Shown: positions 1 to 7,977, counted from the first letter of the stretch. The stretch is DNA of 64,000 nt from Hyphomicrobiales bacterium (GCA_009377755.1 WHTM01000019.1:1-64000), one strand, 5' to 3'. Notes: generated by a model from the letters alone, not told the origin. Program-made: numbers and translations.

Positions 1-1221
1 GTCGCCGGCAAGGGGCCGCAGAAGATCGCGGCCGACCTCAACCGCGACGGCATCCCGAGCCCCACCGGCAAGCGCTGGTCGGACACCACGATCCGGGGCA
101 ACCGCATCATCGGGTCTGGTATCCTCAATTGCGAGCTTTATGTCGGCGTCATTCGCTGGAACCGGCAGCGTCAGATGAAAAACCCGGATACCGGCCGCCG
201 TGTCCTGCGGCTGAATCCCGAGAGCGAATGGATACGCACGGAAGTCCCTGAGCTTCGCATCGTGCCGGATGAGCTTTGGAACGCGGCCAAGGCCCGGCAA
301 GATGAATTGACCGCCCTCTACAAGAACCAGATCGAGACGGCCCGCGAAGGCATCCGGCGCAGCGTCATCGCCAATGGCGGCCTCAACGCCACACACCGGC
401 CCCGCACCCTTCTTTCCGGCCTTCTGGTCTGCGGCTGTTGCGGCGGCTCTTATGCAAGGCGTGGACAGGATCGCTACGCCTGCACCAACCATGTCCTGTC
501 CGTGGGTTGCGACAATGCCCGCACGGTGAACCGCAAGGTGCTGGAGGCGCGCGTGCTCGCCGGTCTGCGCGACCGGCTGATGGCACCGGAAGCCGCAGCC
601 GCCGCAATGCGCGCCTATGCGAAGGAGACCAACCGCCTGAACCGCGAACGGCGCACGTCAGGCGAAGCGAGCCGCCGCGAGCTGGCCAACACCGAGAAGG
701 CCATCAAGGAGATCGTCCACGTCATCGAGCAAGGCGGCTTCCACCGTGTGCTGCTCGATCGTCTCACCGAGCTTGAGGCCCGGCAGGACGGCCTCAACGC
801 CCGCCTGTCGCAGGGGCCCGTGGACATCCCCGACATCCATCCCAACATCGGCGACATCTACCGGCGCAGGATCGAGCGCCTGTCCGACGCCCTCGGCCAT
901 CCGGACGACGCCCGTGAGGCGGCGGAAGCCTTGCGCGAGGTGATCGACCGCATCGTCATCACGCCCGGTGAGAAACGTGGCGACCTCAACATCGCCCTGC
1001 ACGGCGATCTCGGCACCGTCCTCGAATGGATCGCACGCACCGGAAAAACCGGCTACAAAGCCAAGGCTGACGCCTCGCCCGCGCGATTGTCGGTCTCGGT
1101 CAAAGGCCGGGCTTGTCCCGGCCATCCACGCCTTTACTGTTGCAAGGTCGCAAGACGTGGATGCCCGGCACGAGGCTTGTGCCCGGGCCAGCCGAAGGCC
1201 GGACCTGGGCGCCGGGCATGA
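1..1221 (+). CDS. Large serine recombinase, 5'-truncated by the window edge
   Basis: The reading frame is open from the first base, so the catalytic resolvase domain lies outside the window. The visible 406 residues begin in the Recombinase domain (IAADLNRDGIPSPTG, then RWSDTTIRGN). A recombinase zinc-ribbon follows at about residues 135-170, with the Cys pattern CGCCGG...CTNH...CDN, and then a charged coiled-coil stretch (TNRLNRERR...TEKAIKEI). This is the usual C-terminal half of phage- or island-type large serine integrases, which perform site-specific recombination through a serine-DNA intermediate. The last ~35 residues (from about VSVKGRACPGH) look unlike the family: they are translated from a palindromic intergenic repeat at 1105-1232, which supplies the stop codon. 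The native C-terminus was probably replaced. I saw no att site. Confidence 0.85.
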   Translation, partial: VAGKGPQKIAADLNRDGIPSPTGKRWSDTTIRGNRIIGSGILNCELYVGVIRWNRQRQMKNPDTGRRVLRLNPESEWIRTEVPELRIVPDELWNAAKARQDELTALYKNQIETAREGIRRSVIANGGLNATHRPRTLLSGLLVCGCCGGSYARRGQDRYACTNHVLSVGCDNARTVNRKVLEARVLAGLRDRLMAPEAAAAAMRAYAKETNRLNRERRTSGEASRRELANTEKAIKEIVHVIEQGGFHRVLLDRLTELEARQDGLNARLSQGPVDIPDIHPNIGDIYRRRIERLSDALGHPDDAREAAEALREVIDRIVITPGEKRGDLNIALHGDLGTVLEWIARTGKTGYKAKADASPARLSVSVKGRACPGHPRLYCCKVARRGCPARGLCPGQPKAGPGRRA

Positions 1222-1232
1222 CGGCGGAGAGA
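1105..1232. repeat. REP-like palindromic element overlapping the recombinase 3' end
   Basis: The element contains nested hairpins: GGCCGGG (1105-1111) with CCCGGCC (1117-1123), and GCCCGGCAC (1163-1171) with GTGCCCGGGC (1179-1188). ATCCACG and CGTGGAT form an inner inverted pair. It is translated as the last part of the recombinase, giving low-complexity Gly/Arg/Pro/Cys residues. Confidence 0.7.
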
Positions 1233-1245
1233 GTGGGCTTACCCC

Positions 1246-1800
1246 ATGGCCGACACCGACACCCAGCCGCACCCGCAAGGCTCGCCGTTCTGGCGCTTCT
1301 CGCTCGGCTTCTATCGCCAGCCGGCCGTCGCCGATGCCTGCATCCTCCTCCAGGACGAGGCCGGCGTTGACGTCAACCTCTTGTTCTACCTGCTGTGGCA
1401 TGCATCACTGGAGCGCCGGCTGAGCCACGCCGACGTGGCGGCGATCGAGCAGCGGATCGCGCCGTGGCGCGACCAGGTCGTGGTGCCGCTGCGCGCCATC
1501 CGGCGCGCCATCAAGGTGCCGCCGCCGGTGATCGAGGCCGGGACCGCCGAAGCGTACCGAACCAGGATCAAGGGCATCGAGCTCGAAGCCGAACGGCTGC
1601 AGCAGGAGGCGCTGTACGACATGGCGCAGGCCTCCCGCTTCGGCGAACCCGCCTCTTCTCCCGAGGAGGCCGCCCATGCCAACATCAACGCCTATCAAGC
1701 CATTTGTGCGCGGCCGTTTCCGGACGATGCGGTCGCCGCGGTGATGGCCGCGTTTTCGAGCTACGCGCGCCGTGCCGGCGGCGGCCGGGGCGCGCATTAA
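1246..1800 (+). CDS. TIGR02444 family protein
   Basis: This 184-residue protein starts MADTDTQPHP and matches the TIGR02444 (DUF2390) family: an early FWRFSLGFYRQPAV segment, then LQDEAGVDVNLLFYLLW, then WRDQVVVPLRAIRR. Length agrees with the family. Function is not known; members are small, soluble and probably helical. It begins 25 bp after the recombinase stop, just beyond the repeat element. A purine-rich ribosome site (GGCGGAGAGAG) lies upstream of the ATG. In other proteobacteria this family is often found beside an ABC-F ATPase; none is present here. Confidence 0.8.
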   Translation: MADTDTQPHPQGSPFWRFSLGFYRQPAVADACILLQDEAGVDVNLLFYLLWHASLERRLSHADVAAIEQRIAPWRDQVVVPLRAIRRAIKVPPPVIEAGTAEAYRTRIKGIELEAERLQQEALYDMAQASRFGEPASSPEEAAHANINAYQAICARPFPDDAVAAVMAAFSSYARRAGGGRGAH

Positions 1801-1865
1801 GATTTGTCGTGCAATCTAGCGGCGAACCGGGTTCCACTTCGCCGGATTGCACTCTGAAAGGGGCA

Positions 1866-2483
1866 ATGATGACCAAGACGCCACGCAAGCGCGCGCAGGC
1901 GGAAGAGCCGCGGCGGCTGGTGGTCGGGATTTCCGGCGCCTCCGGGGCGATCTACGGCGTCCGCATGCTGGAAATCCTCAAGGCGTCCGGCATCGAGACG
2001 CATCTCGTCATGAGCCGCTCGGCGGAAATGACCCTCGCCTACGAGACCGACTACAAGTCGCGCGACGTGCGCAAGCTCGCCAGCGTCATGCATCCGATCG
2101 GCGACATCGGCGCTTCGATCTCGTCGGGATCTTTCCCCACCATGGGCATGGTGATCGCACCGTGCTCGATCAAGACCATGAGCGAGATCGCCGCCGGCGT
2201 CACCTCGACGTTGCTGAGTCGCGCGGCCGACGTGGTGCTCAAGGAGCGGCGCCGGCTGGTGCTGGCGGTGCGCGAGACGCCGCTGCACGGCGGCCACCTG
2301 CGCACCATGACGGCGTTGTTCGACATGGGGGCGATCATCGCGCCGGTGGTGCCGGCCTTCTACAATAAGCCGAAGACCATCGACGACCTGGTCAATCACA
2401 CCGTCGGCCGACTGCTCGACCTGTTCGGCATCGAGACCGGCGTCGTCAAGCGCTGGCAGGGCGGCCCGCCGGAAGGCGAATAA
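1866..2483 (+). CDS. ubiX: UbiX-family flavin prenyltransferase
   Basis: This 205-residue protein would join dimethylallyl phosphate to FMN to make prenylated FMN, the cofactor of UbiD-type decarboxylases. The family signatures are intact: the N-terminal GISGASGA flavin/phosphate loop at residues 21-28, SSGSF at 86-90, APCSIKTMSEIA at 98-109, the basic KERRR, the catalytic RETPLH at 136-141, and FYNKP at 165-169. The frame is open far upstream, but the ATG at 1866 (or the next ATG, 1869) follows AAAGGGG and fits the family length. The next gene starts 44 bp downstream, so it may be co-transcribed with the CMD, EutA-like and cupin genes. No ubiD is visible, so the partner decarboxylase must be elsewhere. 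Family assignment is firm; the pathway is inferred. Confidence 0.88.
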   Translation: MMTKTPRKRAQAEEPRRLVVGISGASGAIYGVRMLEILKASGIETHLVMSRSAEMTLAYETDYKSRDVRKLASVMHPIGDIGASISSGSFPTMGMVIAPCSIKTMSEIAAGVTSTLLSRAADVVLKERRRLVLAVRETPLHGGHLRTMTALFDMGAIIAPVVPAFYNKPKTIDDLVNHTVGRLLDLFGIETGVVKRWQGGPPEGE

Positions 2484-2527
2484 TTTTCGCCGCTGCATTT
2501 AATCGTCAACAAGGGAGGACCATCAGG

Positions 2528-2908
2528 ATGGACAAGGACCGCTACGACCGTGGCCTGAAGATGCGCAAGCAGGTGCTGGGCGCCGAATACGTTGACAAGG
2601 CGCTCAGCAATGTCGACGACTTCAACCGCGATTTCCAGCGCCTGCTGACGGAATACTGCTGGGGCGAGTGGGCCGACGATACGCTGAAGCCGCGCGAGCG
2701 CAGCCTGATCAACCTCGGCATGATCGGCGCGCTGGGCAAGATGGAGGAGTTCGGCACCCATGTGCGTGGCGCCCTCAACAACGGCCTCACGCCGAACGAG
2801 ATTCGCGCGGTGATCCAGCACGTCCTGATGTATTGCGGCGCGCCGATCGCGGTCGACTGCTTTCGCACCGCCAAGCCGATCATCGACGCACACCTGAAGA
2901 AGAAATGA
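2528..2908 (+). CDS. Carboxymuconolactone decarboxylase (CMD) family protein
   Basis: This 126-residue, all-helical CMD-fold protein has PcaC length. The central family segment is clear: LKPRERSLINLGMIGALGKMEEFGTHVRGALNNGLT, then EIRAVIQHVLMYCGAPIAVD. It lacks the CxxC redox pair of AhpD-type peroxidase members, so it belongs with the PcaC-like enzymes or uncharacterised relatives. A strong ribosome site (GGGAGGA) precedes the ATG. The following EutA-like gene begins at the very next base after this stop, implying one transcript and coupled translation. Beside a prenyl-FMN synthase and a cupin protein, it suggests ring-cleavage or decarboxylation chemistry, but the substrate cannot be read from the sequence. 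Confidence 0.85.
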   Translation: MDKDRYDRGLKMRKQVLGAEYVDKALSNVDDFNRDFQRLLTEYCWGEWADDTLKPRERSLINLGMIGALGKMEEFGTHVRGALNNGLTPNEIRAVIQHVLMYCGAPIAVDCFRTAKPIIDAHLKKK

Positions 2909-4618
2909 ATGTCGGGCACTGACGAACCGAAAAATAAGAGCGGCCACACCCTGGCCGACCACACGCTCGGCACCGATCCGGCGCACGTGCATGACGGGGA
3001 TGCCGACCACGACCACGACACCCTCGACCCCGGACCGCTGGAAGAGAACCCGATCTGGATCGCCGACCATGTGACGCTCACCAGCGTCGGTATCGACATC
3101 GGCTCGTCCGGTACGCAGGTCGTGTTCTCGCGGGTGAAGCTGCGCCGGCTCGGCGAAGAGCTGACCAGCCGCTACTACGTTGTCTCGCGCGAGACGCTGT
3201 TCCAGTCGCAGGTTTCGCTGACGCCGTACGAGAGCGCCGAGCGCATCGACGCCGCCGCGCTCGGCGCGATCATCGACGACGCTTATTGTGCGGCCGAAAT
3301 CGATCGCAAGGACATCGACACAGGCGCCGTGATCCTCACCGGCGAGGCGCTGCGGCGCGAGAACGCCGCGGCGATTGCCGACCTCCTGTCGAAGCAGGGC
3401 GGCGATTTCGTTTGCGCCGCGGCGGGGCATCACATGGAGGCGATGCTCGCCGCATACGGCTCCGGCGCCGCACGCGTATCGAGCGACCAGCGCAAGCGCG
3501 TCCTCAACATCGACATCGGCGGCGGCACCACCAAGCTCGGGCTGGTGGAGAACGGCAAGGCGATCGCTACCGCGGCGGTGCACGTCGGCGGACGGCTGCA
3601 AGTCGTCGACCAGGACGGCAGGGTCATCCGTCTCGATCCCGCCGGCCGCCATCATGCCGCCGAGGCAGGCTTCGACTGGCACGTCGGCGATACCGTGACT
3701 GGCGGCGAGCTCGACCGCGTCGCCGACGCGATGGCCGACGCGCTGGTGTCAGCGATTACGGCGCGGCCGATGCCGCATGCGGTCGAGCAGCTCTATCTCA
3801 CCGAGCCGATCGCCGATCTCGGCCGGATCGACGGCATCATGATCTCCGGTGGCGTCGGCGAGTATGTCTACGCGCGCGAGACGCGCGACTTCGGCGACAT
3901 GGGCCGGCGGCTCGGCGGCGCGATGCGGCGGCGGATCGATTCCGGCGCGCTGCCGTGGCCGCTGTTGCCGGCGGGCGAATGCATCCGCGCCACCGCACTC
4001 GGCGCCTCGGAATACAGCGTGCAGCTTTCCGGCAACACCTGCACCATCACCAATCCGGGCGCGCTGCTGCCGCGGCGGAACCTCCCGGTGGTGCAGCCGC
4101 CCTATGAATTCCAGGAGAGCGTCGACGCCGAGGCCATCGGCGCGGCGATCCGTCGGCACCTCACGGCCTTCGATGTGGTCGAGGGCGAGGCCGAGGTGGC
4201 GCTGGCGTTCCGCTGGCGCAGCGCGCCGTCCTACGAGCGCATCGCCGCCTTCGCCAGGGGCATCTGTCTCGGCGTGCCGAACACGCTGCGCCAGGGCAAG
4301 CCCCTCTACGTGATGCTCGACGGCGACGTGGCGCAGACGCTCGGCGCCGTGCTGCGCGAGGAGATGGGCGTCGCAAGCGACATCCTGGTGATCGACGGCG
4401 TGACGCTGCAGGATTTCGACTATGTCGATCTCGGCAAGATCCGCCTGCCGTCGATGACCGTGCCGGTGACCATCAAGTCGCTGATCTTCCGCGAGGACCC
4501 GCGCGCCGAGACGGATGTGCCGCATTTGCACGAGCACCACCTTCATGACCATGGGCACGAGCACGGCCATGCGCATGGCCATGGCGACCACCACCATACC
4601 CACAAGGCCTCATCCTGA
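2909..4618 (+). CDS. eutA: EutA-like reactivating ATPase with histidine-rich ends
   Basis: This 569-residue protein resembles EutA, the ASKHA-fold ATPase that exchanges damaged cobalamin in ethanolamine ammonia-lyase. The first phosphate loop is GIDIGSSGTQ at residues 61-70 and the second DIGGGTTKLG at about 202-211. MISGGVGEYVYARE and the RATALGASEYSVQLSGNT segment follow, as in EutA. It is about 100 residues longer than enteric EutA. The extra residues form an N-terminal tail with an H/D-rich stretch (AHVHDGDADHDHD) and a C-terminal tail (about 537-569) dominated by HGH repeats, typical of Ni, Co or Zn storage tails. No eutB, eutC or microcompartment gene is in the window. The stop codon lies in a CCTCATCCTGAGGAG repeat half. 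The partner enzyme is unknown. Confidence 0.85.
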   Translation: MSGTDEPKNKSGHTLADHTLGTDPAHVHDGDADHDHDTLDPGPLEENPIWIADHVTLTSVGIDIGSSGTQVVFSRVKLRRLGEELTSRYYVVSRETLFQSQVSLTPYESAERIDAAALGAIIDDAYCAAEIDRKDIDTGAVILTGEALRRENAAAIADLLSKQGGDFVCAAAGHHMEAMLAAYGSGAARVSSDQRKRVLNIDIGGGTTKLGLVENGKAIATAAVHVGGRLQVVDQDGRVIRLDPAGRHHAAEAGFDWHVGDTVTGGELDRVADAMADALVSAITARPMPHAVEQLYLTEPIADLGRIDGIMISGGVGEYVYARETRDFGDMGRRLGGAMRRRIDSGALPWPLLPAGECIRATALGASEYSVQLSGNTCTITNPGALLPRRNLPVVQPPYEFQESVDAEAIGAAIRRHLTAFDVVEGEAEVALAFRWRSAPSYERIAAFARGICLGVPNTLRQGKPLYVMLDGDVAQTLGAVLREEMGVASDILVIDGVTLQDFDYVDLGKIRLPSMTVPVTIKSLIFREDPRAETDVPHLHEHHLHDHGHEHGHAHGHGDHHHTHKASS

Positions 4619-4795
4619 GGAGGCCATGCGCAGCCGCGTGTCCCGGGCGCAGCGCGGCATGTAATGACGCGCTGCAGAACCGGGACCGTTCCACTGCATC
4701 CGGAACGGCCCCGGCTCTGCGGCGCACCGCCATAGCGCATCGAAGACGCGCGTAAACGCGCTTATGGCGCTGCACCGCGTCCGGGGCACCGCCGC
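4606..4795. repeat. Intergenic palindromic repeats after the EutA-like gene
   Basis: The EutA-like stop codon sits in CCTCATCCTGAGGAG, half of an element whose full copy is at 29162-29257. From 4638 a second element begins (GTGTCCCGGGCGC...) and closes near 4795 with an inverted end (CGTCCGGGGCAC). A copy of this second family lies at 27699-27827; both contain a central CGGGACCGTTCCA. No gene is visible between 4619 and 4863. Confidence 0.65.
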
Positions 4796-4863
4796 ATTCG
4801 CGGGTGATGACGGCGGAGTATGTGGCGGTGTATTGTGCACCAACAGCCGGAGCCCGAATCCCC

Positions 4864-5982
4864 ATGGCCAAAGACGCGATCGTATCCGACGACCTCGCCA
4901 AGAAATTCGCCACCGAGAAGGACACGCCCTACACCCGCTGGGTGCGCAGCGAGGGCCTCGACATCATCTCGTCGGTCTATGTGCGCAGCCTGCACACGGT
5001 CGAGCTGAAGTCGTGGCCGCGCCGCGGCGGGCGCGGCGTCTACCTCAACCACGAGGCCTCGCGCACTTCGAACGACTGCTACGTCTGCGAGATCGCACCG
5101 GGCGGAAAGCTCGCACCCCAGCGCCAGCTCTACGAGGAGATGATCCTGATCCTCGCCGGGCGCGGCTCCACCGCGGTGTGGAACGACGCCGGCCAGCGTA
5201 TCACCTTCGAGTGGAGCGCCGGCTCGCTGTTCGCGATTCCCTTGAACGCGCATCACCAGCACTTCAACGGCTCGGGTCGCGAGCCGGCACGCTACGTCGC
5301 CGTCACCAACGCGCCGATCGTCATCAACCTCTATGAGGACCCCGAGTTCGTCTTCAACACGACATTCGATTTCAAGAACCGCTTCTCCGGCGAGCCGGAT
5401 TATTTTGCGGCCAAGGGCGAGCAGAAGGGCCTGCTGCTCGAGACCAATTTCGTGGCGGACGCCGTCAACCTGCCGCTGATCAGCGCTAAGGAGCGCGGCG
5501 CCGGCGGTGGCCACATCCGCTTCAACATGGCCAAGGGCTCGATGAACAGCCACATCTCGCAGTTTCCGGTCGGCACCTACAAGAAGGCGCACGCGCACGG
5601 GCCGGGCGCGCACGTCATCATCCTCACCGGCGAGGGCTACTCGCTGATGGGGCCGGACGGTGCCGAGCCGAACCGCTACGACTGGGAGGTCGGCGCGATG
5701 ATCGTGCCGCCCAACATGTGGATCCATCAGCACTTCAACACCGGCACGACGCCGGCGCGCTATCTCGCCTTCAAGCACGAGGGCGTCGCGATCCGCAACG
5801 TGCAGGGCGTGCCGAAGGCGTGGATCAGCAGACGCCTCGGCGGCGACCAGATCGACTACGCCGACGAAAGCCCGCAGGTGCGCGCAATGTTCGCCGCCGA
5901 GCTCGCCAAGCATGGCCTCATGTCGCGCATGGACGCTGCCTATGCGGCGGAGCAGGTGGAGCTGGCGAAGAAGGCGGGGTAG
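4864..5982 (+). CDS. Double-cupin domain protein
   Basis: This 372-residue protein has two cupin domains. The N-terminal domain (about 70-155) has IAPGGKLAPQRQLYEEMILILAG and ends LNAHHQHFNG; its first histidine motif is degraded (QRQ). The C-terminal domain (about 220-310) keeps a full metal set, AHAHGPGAHVIIL...IHQHFNTG, and is the likely active or binding site, as in gentisate-dioxygenase-like bicupins. The start is the ATG of MAKDAIVSDDL, weakly supported by an upstream GGAG; the frame is open for 60 bases before it. There is no signal peptide, so it is cytoplasmic. It follows the UbiX, CMD and EutA-like genes in the same direction after a 245-bp repeat-filled gap. It could be a ring-cleavage dioxygenase, isomerase or binding protein. 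Confidence 0.75.
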   Translation: MAKDAIVSDDLAKKFATEKDTPYTRWVRSEGLDIISSVYVRSLHTVELKSWPRRGGRGVYLNHEASRTSNDCYVCEIAPGGKLAPQRQLYEEMILILAGRGSTAVWNDAGQRITFEWSAGSLFAIPLNAHHQHFNGSGREPARYVAVTNAPIVINLYEDPEFVFNTTFDFKNRFSGEPDYFAAKGEQKGLLLETNFVADAVNLPLISAKERGAGGGHIRFNMAKGSMNSHISQFPVGTYKKAHAHGPGAHVIILTGEGYSLMGPDGAEPNRYDWEVGAMIVPPNMWIHQHFNTGTTPARYLAFKHEGVAIRNVQGVPKAWISRRLGGDQIDYADESPQVRAMFAAELAKHGLMSRMDAAYAAEQVELAKKAG

Positions 5983-5996
5983 GTACGGCAACGGCG

Positions 5997-6085
5997 CGTA
6001 GGATGGGTTGAGCGCGGCGAAACCCATCACGACCAATTGTGTGCAATTTCAGCGATGGGTTTCGCATTGCTCAACCCATCCTACG
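5997..6085. repeat. CGTAGGATGGG-type palindromic intergenic repeat
   Basis: Perfect 17-bp inverted arms flank a 55-bp centre: one at 5997-6013 beginning CGTAGGATGGG and its complement at 6069-6085. A second inner pair, GCGAAACCCAT and ATGGGTTTCGC, is nested inside. Relatives occur at 41246-41394 and 50980-51059. Apart from the small reverse-strand gene at 6099-6344, I see nothing else coding in the 494-bp gap between 5982 and 6477. Confidence 0.75.
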
Positions 6086-6098
6086 GGCTCGACCTATC

Positions 6099-6344
6099 CT
6101 ACGAACTGCAGCACGATTGCCTGGTCTGAACGGGTGGGCACGCAACACTTCCATAAGAACAATAGACGCAGCAGTCGCCTCGCTTCGGCTTCAATTTCTT
6201 GCCGCACCCCTTGCATTCATAGAACCATTGGCACGCAGCGGTGGGCATGGTCTCCTGCTCGGCATGCCTGCACTGCGGACAGATGATGATCGATTCGAGC
6301 TCCACCCTATCTATGACGATATTCCTCTCACCCCGCCCCATCAC
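6099..6344 (-). CDS. GDCCVxC-domain small Cys-rich protein
   Basis: This protein of up to 81 residues carries a two-part zinc-ribbon-like pattern: CPQC near the N-terminus, then ACQWFYECKGCG, LKPKRGDCCVYCSYG and CPPVQ. This fits the conserved GDCCVxC family, known to include selenocysteine-containing members; the positions seen here are all cysteine. Function is unknown, and a metal-binding or redox role is only an inference. The start is uncertain: the outermost ATG (6344) has no clear ribosome site, and the conserved part begins near LESIIICPQC, so a later non-ATG start is possible. The TAG stop overlaps the edge of the adjacent palindromic repeat. It is divergent from the Bug receptor gene that follows. 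Confidence 0.7.
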   Translation of the reverse strand: MMGRGERNIVIDRVELESIIICPQCRHAEQETMPTAACQWFYECKGCGKKLKPKRGDCCVYCSYGSVACPPVQTRQSCCSS

Positions 6345-6476
6345 AGCACGCTATGGCCCCGCAAAATCCAGACCGCGTTCCGCGATACCCGAATTGCGCC
6401 GGGATGCGTTGCGTCCGCTGCCCAATCACGGGCAAAATCCCACGATCGGCACCGAAATGCCGTCAGGGGAAACGCC

Positions 6477-7451
6477 ATGACCATGCTGCTTCGCTGCCTC
6501 GTTGTGCCACCGCTATTGCTGGTGGCCGCCGCCACCACCGCTACTGCCCAGACCTGGCCCGACCGGCCGATCAAGTTCATCTCATCGCAGGCGGCCGGCA
6601 ACGCCACCGATACGCTCGCGCGCCTAACCGCCGATCTGCTCTCGCAGCGGCTCGGCCAGCCGATCGTGGTCGAGAACCGGCCCGGCGGCGGCAACGTCAT
6701 CGGCACGCAGGCGGCCTCGCGCTCGGCGCCGGACGGCTACACCTTCTTTTTCGCAACCGCGGCACCGCTGGTGAGCGATCCCTACACCTTCAAATCGCTG
6801 CCCTACGATCCGATGAAGGATTTCGTTCCGGTCGCGCGCGTCGCGGAAATATCCTTCGCCATCATGGCGCATCCGAGCGTGCCGGCGAAAAACCTGCCGG
6901 AACTGATGGCGCTCGCCAAGGCGGAGCCGAGCAGGTACTCGTTCGCCACCGACGGCCAGCGGCGCTTCTCCGGCATGATCGTCGCCTGGCTCAACAAGCT
7001 CGCCGGCACCAACATCCTCCAGGTGCCCTACAAGGTGCAGACGCAGGGCATCCAGGACACGCTTGCCGGCCGCGTGCATCTCATCATCCTCGGCGTGCCG
7101 AACGCCCGCCCGCATATCGCCAGCGGCGCGCTGCGTCCGCTTGCGGTCACGTCGCTGAAGCGGATCGAAGGCCTGGAGACCGTGCCGACAGTCGCCGAGA
7201 CTTTCCCGGGATTCGACTTCCCCGGCTGGTGGCTGCTGGCCGCGCCCACGGGAACGCCCGCCGACGTGATCGCGCGCATGAACCGGGAAATGGACGCGGT
7301 GCTCAAGGACGAGGCCGTGCTGAAGCGATTGCGCGGCATGGGCTTTTCCACCTCCGGCGCCACCACGCCGCAACACACGCGCGACTACGTGAACTCGCAG
7401 CACGCCGCCTGGGGAACGCTGGTCAAGGAGATCGGCCTCAAGCCGGAGTGA
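6477..7451 (+). CDS. Bug-family (TctC-type) periplasmic solute receptor
   Basis: This 324-residue periplasmic binding protein is of the Bug/TctC type, which delivers organic acids to TctAB transporters. A signal peptide (MTMLLRCLVVPPLLLVAAATTATA, cut before QTWPDRPIKF) precedes the mature protein. Family landmarks are WPDRPIKFI, LGQPIVVENRPGGGNVIGTQAA, PDGYTFFF and LPYDPMKDFVPVARV. The ATG at 6477 is preceded by AGGGGAAA and starts the signal peptide directly, so I chose it over the upstream open frame. No tctA or tctB is adjacent: it is an orphan receptor, common in genomes with many Bug proteins. Its ligand is not readable from sequence. Confidence 0.88.
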   Translation: MTMLLRCLVVPPLLLVAAATTATAQTWPDRPIKFISSQAAGNATDTLARLTADLLSQRLGQPIVVENRPGGGNVIGTQAASRSAPDGYTFFFATAAPLVSDPYTFKSLPYDPMKDFVPVARVAEISFAIMAHPSVPAKNLPELMALAKAEPSRYSFATDGQRRFSGMIVAWLNKLAGTNILQVPYKVQTQGIQDTLAGRVHLIILGVPNARPHIASGALRPLAVTSLKRIEGLETVPTVAETFPGFDFPGWWLLAAPTGTPADVIARMNREMDAVLKDEAVLKRLRGMGFSTSGATTPQHTRDYVNSQHAAWGTLVKEIGLKPE

Positions 7452-7477
7452 ACGGCCGTCGCAGGGACGACCGGCAG

Positions 7478-7939
7478 CTACGAGGCCTCGGCCTCCCGAT
7501 CCAACGGCCGGCTGATGCCCGGCATGCGCGTCACGACCTTGTAGTCGCCCCAGGCGGAAGCGAGGTCCATCAGCGCGCGGTAGGACTTGTCGATCTCGTG
7601 CTCGACGAAGCGGGCAAGCTCCGGCCCGGACTTGATCAGCGTCTCGCGCCGGTCGGCGGGGTTTTCAACGAAATCGAAGAAGCCGCGCGCGGCGGCTGCC
7701 TCGACGTACTTCTTGAAGGTGCCGGCGTGGCGCAGCAGCACGTAGTCCATCGCTTCCGTCTTGGTCAGGAAGCGCTGCTCGAACGAGAGCTCGTAAACGC
7801 GGAAGAACAGGGGATAGAGGAACTTGAAGAACTCGGCCCCGCCGTCCTCGACCACCACGTCCCAGAAGCGGGAGAACTCCTGCCGGATGTTGCGGGAGAC
7901 GAGCTTCTTGTGATCCTCGTCGAGCTTGGCGGTGAGCAT
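7478..7939 (-). CDS. Uncharacterised 153-residue protein, possible winged-helix fold
   Basis: I do not recognise the family with confidence. The protein (MLTAKLDEDHKKLVSRNIR...) is rich in charged and aromatic residues, without a signal peptide or membrane segment. Between about residues 65 and 120 it has a helix, then ARGFFDFVENPADRRETLIKSGPEL, which resembles the wing and following helix of MarR-type winged-helix regulators. A ribosome site (GAGGA) precedes the ATG on the reverse strand. The gene converges with the Bug receptor gene, leaving only 26 bp. A DNA-binding role is an inference from that local resemblance only. Confidence 0.6.
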   Translation of the reverse strand: MLTAKLDEDHKKLVSRNIRQEFSRFWDVVVEDGGAEFFKFLYPLFFRVYELSFEQRFLTKTEAMDYVLLRHAGTFKKYVEAAAARGFFDFVENPADRRETLIKSGPELARFVEHEIDKSYRALMDLASAWGDYKVVTRMPGISRPLDREAEAS

Positions 7940-7977
7940 GGGGTCCTCGTAAATAGCGCCGCGTCATCTCCCCCGGG

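Noticed and set aside
1395-1865. Upstream extension of the UbiX frame to give a 362-residue protein
   Set aside because: It overlaps the TIGR02444 gene in another frame and is Arg-rich; the family start at 1866 has a ribosome site.
2396-3682. Long open frame on the minus strand opposite the CMD and EutA-like genes
   Set aside because: It lies antisense to genes with clear family motifs; such frames are common opposite GC-rich coding DNA and its translation matches nothing I recognise.
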